Part shown: positions 23,099 through 25,417 of the stretch, piece by piece
Position numbering within the stretch: the first letter of the stretch is position 1
Layout of the letters: each line of letters starts with the position of its first letter
Assembly (NCBI GenBank): GCA_027024305.1
Contig: JALVSO010000044.1
Span: 8,561-33,977, forward strand
Direction of reading: 5' to 3'
Length of the DNA: 25,417 nt
Source: Candidatus Parcubacteria bacterium
GTDB lineage: Bacteria > Patescibacteriota > Minisyncoccia > Phycocordibacterales > GCA-2747955
Translations under genes and position numbers: made by a program
Notes under the pieces: generated by a model
What the model was told of the DNA's origin: nothing
The model's database searches: none
Seen by the model: the letters and a program-made list of their open reading frames with translations, nothing else

Positions 23099-23127
23099 AT
23101 TATACCAAAAAAACAAAAATAATACAA
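23099..23127 (-). promoter_or_regulatory. promoter of the infA-alpha operon
   Basis: TTGTAT (23122-23127) and TATAAT (23099-23104) are 17 bp apart, and TG one base before the -10 makes it an extended box. The predicted leader is about 12 nt. Confidence 0.75.
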
Positions 23128-23181
23128 TGGCCAAAAAGAAAGGAAAGTGGATAATATAATTGGTTTCTATAATATCTTAAA

Positions 23182-23583
23182 CTACAAAAAAGCATACTTT
23201 TTTAACTCTCTTCTCCTCTCCCTATAATCTGGAACTTTCTCGGCCACCAGCTTTCAAAATTTTTTGGAATGATTCATCTCTTTCAAATGACAAAGTTCAT
23301 GGACAATAATATAATCCCTCAACTTTTCATCCAATAAAAAAACCCGATAGTTAAAATTTAAATTGCCCTTCCGGGAACAGGAACCCCAACGACTTTTTTG
23401 GTCTTTAATTCTAATCAGATTATAGGAAAAATTATAATGCCCGTTAAAATATTCCACCCTTTCCTCGGCCAGCTTTAAAAACTTTTCTTTCTCCCCTTTC
23501 CAATTTTCAAGTCCCAAAAGCCTTTCCTTGGGATAGGATAAATTCAAAACAATCCTTTTAAACAACCTCTTTCTTAAATTCAT
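23182..23583 (-). CDS. YgjP-like (DUF45/M48-type) zinc metallopeptidase
   Basis: The ATG at 23583 gives 133 residues. Family landmarks are SRWGSCSRKGNLNFNYRVFL, the zinc motif IIVHELCHLKEMNHSKKFW with His-Glu-x-x-His and a third His, and a C-terminal RRREL helix. UGA at residue 110 gives the Trp after KKF, where the family has the conserved 'H...FW..V'. Ending at the UGA would cut directly after the zinc site. The N-terminal beta region of E. coli YgjP is largely missing, so this is a short form. The start overlaps the upstream epimerase gene by 26 nt. The physiological substrate is unknown. The stop is UAG. Confidence 0.88.
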
Positions 23584-24250
23584 TGATTCTTTCCTTAATA
23601 TTTTCCGCCCCGAAAATGCCGGAACCGGCCACAAAACGACTAACTCCGGCTTCGGAAAGCCTGCGAGCATTTTCAAGTTTTACCCCTCCATCAACCTGAA
23701 TGGGTAAATCTGGATATCTTTGAATAAAATACCTGGCTCTTCGATAGACTCCCACTGAAAGCTTTTGCCCACCAAAACCGACTTTTTCAATACCCATAAT
23801 TTGAATATAGTCAAAGGGGTATTTATTTAAAAGCTTTTTGATCTTCTGTATATCATCGGTTAATCAAACGGCCAGAGCAATTTTAATGCGACTCTTTTTC
23901 AATGCCTCGAAAATTTTATCCCAATCCTTTACCCCGGAGAAATGAAAAATTACTCTTTGAGGTTTCAAAAAGAGAATGGCATTTAAAAATCTATCTCCCC
24001 GACTGCCAAAGCCCCTCTCCATATCCACAATCATATCCAGTTCATATTTCATCTTTGGTGAAAGGTTCTTGATTTTCTGAAAAGAGGTCAGAGAAGCCGA
24101 AGAAGCGAAGGTTTTGGACGGAGTTAAATCACCATCACAAATATCAATCTGCACCAGCTTCACTCCGACTTCCTCAACCCTTTTAACCCTCTTTTCAATT
24201 TCCGGAAAAGTCTTTTCCAGAATGGCCGGGATAATTTCTATTTTTTTCAT
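23558..24250 (-). CDS. ribulose-phosphate 3-epimerase-like protein
   Basis: The 230-residue protein has the TIM-barrel plan of Rpe: IIPAILEKTFPEIEKRVKRV at the start, VQIDICDGDLTPSKTF (Asp-x-x-Asp-Gly), YELDMIVDMERG in the usual 'D.HLMv..P' place, FDYIQIMGIEKVGFGGQKL and the phosphate-binding QVDGGVKLENARRLSEAGVS, then VAGSGIF. The DMIVDME stretch differs from the normal D-x-H-L-M, so the metal site may lack one His and another sugar phosphate may be used (inference). UGA at residue 129 is Trp (ALAVWLTDD). A TATAAT box ends 6 nt before the ATG. The stop is UAA. Confidence 0.8.
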
Positions 24251-24256
24251 TCTCCT

Positions 24257-24262
24257 ATTATA
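24257..24262 (-). promoter_or_regulatory. -10 box of the epimerase gene (leaderless type)
   Basis: TGTTATAAT ends exactly 6 nt before the ATG at 24250. AGGAGA fills the gap but touches the ATG, too close for a normal Shine-Dalgarno. Confidence 0.5.
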
Positions 24263-24263
24263 A

Positions 24264-24294
24264 CAGAAAACCGGCTCAAAAAATCGAGCCGGCT
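24264..24294 (-). terminator. terminator after the 24299-24634 gene
   Basis: A CCGGCTC/GAGCCGG stem is followed by four T on the minus strand. It starts 6 nt after the UAA of the hypothetical gene. Confidence 0.8.
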
Positions 24295-24298
24295 TAGA

Positions 24299-24634
24299 TT
24301 AAGTTCATTTTGCAGAATTAATCTCCCTATTAATTCTCTGAAGCAGCCCCCCTTCCAGATAAAGAGCCGGATCAGCAAGAAAATCTCTCACTTTTAACCC
24401 GGGAAAGTCATCCTTGAAGCGCTTCATAAGCCTTTTTTCAAGGAAGACCTCCAGACTCCTTTTTTTGGTGAAATTATCACCAAGACCATCCAGGGCTTCT
24501 TTTAAAAGAGCACCAGAGGTTTCAAAGAGACGACCCATCTCTTCCTTTTTTAAAGGTCGCTCAAAAATAATCTCCAGGATATTTTTAACATCATTACAAA
24601 TAGTATCCCTGTAAGCTCTCAATAGATTACTCAT
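24299..24634 (-). CDS. hypothetical helical protein
   Basis: The 111-residue protein is predicted to be all helical, with mixed charge and no membrane segment (MSNLLRAYRDTICNDVKNIL at the start, QRINREINSAK at the end). GGAGG lies 7 nt before the ATG, a clear Shine-Dalgarno. A UGA two codons before the UAA is read as Trp; ending at either codon gives nearly the same product. No family is recognised. It stands alone, with a terminator on each side. Confidence 0.7.
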
Positions 24635-24730
24635 CCTTCTTCCTCCAAAAAATTATGACCGTATTAAGTATAAAACAAAAACCATATCCAGGCAATGTTT
24701 AAACTGTGGAAAAATTTTAAATTTTAAACA

Positions 24731-24760
24731 TAAAAAACGAACTTTTTTGTTCGTTTTTTA
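24731..24760 (-). terminator. terminator after the 24777-25235 gene
   Basis: An AAACGAAC/GTTCGTTT stem with a 6-nt loop is flanked by A/T runs, with six T on the minus strand. It starts 17 nt after the stop. Confidence 0.85.
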
Positions 24761-24776
24761 AATCATTCTATAGACT

Positions 24777-25235
24777 TTATTTCCTCGCGCCATCTGCCAA
24801 ACCAGAATTTGCTGCAGCTTCACTACGATTATCAAAATGACCGCCCTCTCCTCCTTCTATTTTTGCATCTTCCAACTTTTTCCCCAGTGCTTCTCAAACT
24901 TTTCTGTAAATTTCTCCGCTATCAATTTGGTCTTCAATTCTAGACAAAACCTCTTCTTCTTTTCCTTTACCTGCTCTGTATAGTTCTCCAATGGTATATG
25001 TTTCTAAATTGTCTAGAAAAGCATCGAAATCATCATACTCGTAGTCTTTCTCCAGCATTGTTCTGGCAAATACCTTTAAAGCATTTATCTCCGCAGAGTA
25101 AGGCTTATTTTCATACTTTTTAGCATTTTCAGCATCAGCTCTCTCCGCTTTTTCTTTTATCTTGGCAAGCATTTCAGAATCATTTTTATTTCCTTCTCCT
25201 TTATTTCTTTTTAAAAATTTTTCAAATATTGACAT
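24777..25235 (-). CDS. hypothetical acidic-basic soluble protein
   Basis: The 152-residue protein has a Lys/Glu-rich helical N-terminus, a central DYEYDDFDAFLDNLETYTIG segment and a C-terminal tail rich in Gly and Ala. No signal peptide or membrane segment is seen and I recognise no family. A UGA at residue 114 (YRKVWEALGKK) is read as Trp and the frame then runs 38 more codons to UAA, shortly before a terminator. That spacing supports the longer form: the hairpin is 17 nt from the UAA but over 130 nt from the UGA. A strong promoter lies upstream. Confidence 0.7.
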
Positions 25236-25258
25236 AATTATATTTTTTATACATAAAT

Positions 25259-25286
25259 ATTATATCATTTTAGACCGAAAAGTCAA
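25259..25286 (-). promoter_or_regulatory. promoter of the 24777-25235 gene
   Basis: TTGACT (25281-25286) and TATAAT (25259-25264) are 16 bp apart, with TG just upstream of the -10 (TGATATAAT). The leader would be about 17-20 nt. Confidence 0.75.
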
Positions 25287-25338
25287 GGAAAAGTATTGTC
25301 CAACACAAAATGATACCCGAAATAAAACCCAGTCTAAA

Positions 25339-25370
25339 GTAAAAGATACCTCAAATGAGATATCTTTTAC
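25339..25370. repeat. perfect 10-bp inverted repeat near the right edge
   Basis: GTAAAAGATA and TATCTTTTAC enclose 12 bases that themselves pair as CTC/GAG. It may be the terminator of a gene beyond the window; no T-run longer than four is present. Confidence 0.5.
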
Positions 25371-25417
25371 CAAAGCTGTGGATATTCTATTATTGATGGT
25401 GTTATGAACATCAAATT

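Noticed and set aside
711..25235. UGA as glycine (code 25) or selenocysteine.
   Set aside because: The sites are conserved Trp positions in many unrelated families; Gly or Sec would not fit, and no SECIS-like pattern was noted at them.
25262..25416. Open minus-strand frame at the right edge that could be the end of a gene beyond the window.
   Set aside because: It covers the promoter of the 24777-25235 gene and two inverted repeats, and the translation resembles no family; kept only as a possibility.

Overview
The window is a compact, AT-rich bacterial chromosome segment, almost entirely coded on the minus strand. It looks like a member of the Candidate Phyla Radiation (Patescibacteria). Pointers are rpsE followed directly by rplO with no rpmD (L30), a short L13, S5 with a long charged N-terminal extension, small unknown membrane proteins, a DUF4015-type putative glycoside hydrolase, and very few Shine-Dalgarno sequences. 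The decisive property is the genetic code. UGA occurs in frame about 41 times (hand count) in 21 genes. Wherever the family is recognisable it falls on a conserved tryptophan: NrdA, NrdB, SecY, S4, S8, superoxide dismutase, TrmB, RNase HII, the YgjP-like metallopeptidase and deoxyribonucleotidase. No CDS needs UGA as a stop; all end in UAA or UAG. The genome therefore reads UGA as Trp (table 4 logic), not Gly as in Gracilibacteria/Absconditabacteria. All CDS coordinates here are given under that code.

Layout. 53-532 (+): putative SH3-like anchored protein. 711-2075 (-): three tiny membrane proteins that exist only under the UGA=Trp code, a zinc-ribbon protein and a 5'(3')-deoxyribonucleotidase. 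2233-5861 (-): nrdB-nrdA, a class Ia ribonucleotide reductase strikingly like the eukaryotic enzyme. 6050-10224 (-): the distal spc operon, S14(Z)-S8-L6-L18-S5-L15-SecY, behind a leader of about 230 nt. 10559-10687 (-): small secreted peptide. 10794-11579 (+): ZIP metal transporter. 11630-11946 (-): RNase P RNA. 12003-12168: MITE-like inverted repeat. 12329-13314 (-): superoxide dismutase and a hypothetical gene. 13375-14874 (-): DUF4015 protein. 15103-15333: GIY-YIG remnant and tRNA-Gln. 15366-16102: an ORF-free array of three 64-bp palindromes and other hairpins. 16103-16341 (-): rpmG and tRNA-Trp(CCA). 16587-19035 (-): trmB, rnhB, a DUF167 gene and a secreted peptidoglycan hydrolase. 19096-23080 (-): the alpha operon infA-rpmJ-rpsM-rpsK-rpsD-rpoA-rplQ-rplM-rpsI. 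23182-25235 (-): YgjP-like metallopeptidase, a ribulose-phosphate-3-epimerase-like gene and two hypothetical genes.

The genes are mostly translation (ribosome, RNase P, tRNAs, TrmB), transcription (RpoA), protein export (SecY) and dNTP supply (RNR plus deoxyribonucleotidase), with envelope and stress genes between. Several independent genes carry a -10 box exactly 6-7 nt before the start codon, which suggests leaderless mRNAs. The most unusual features are the UGA recoding, a tRNA-Trp(CCA) carrying the U11-A24 pair known from the E. coli Hirsh UGA suppressor, and the palindrome array whose arm is an inverted copy of that tRNA's 3' end.
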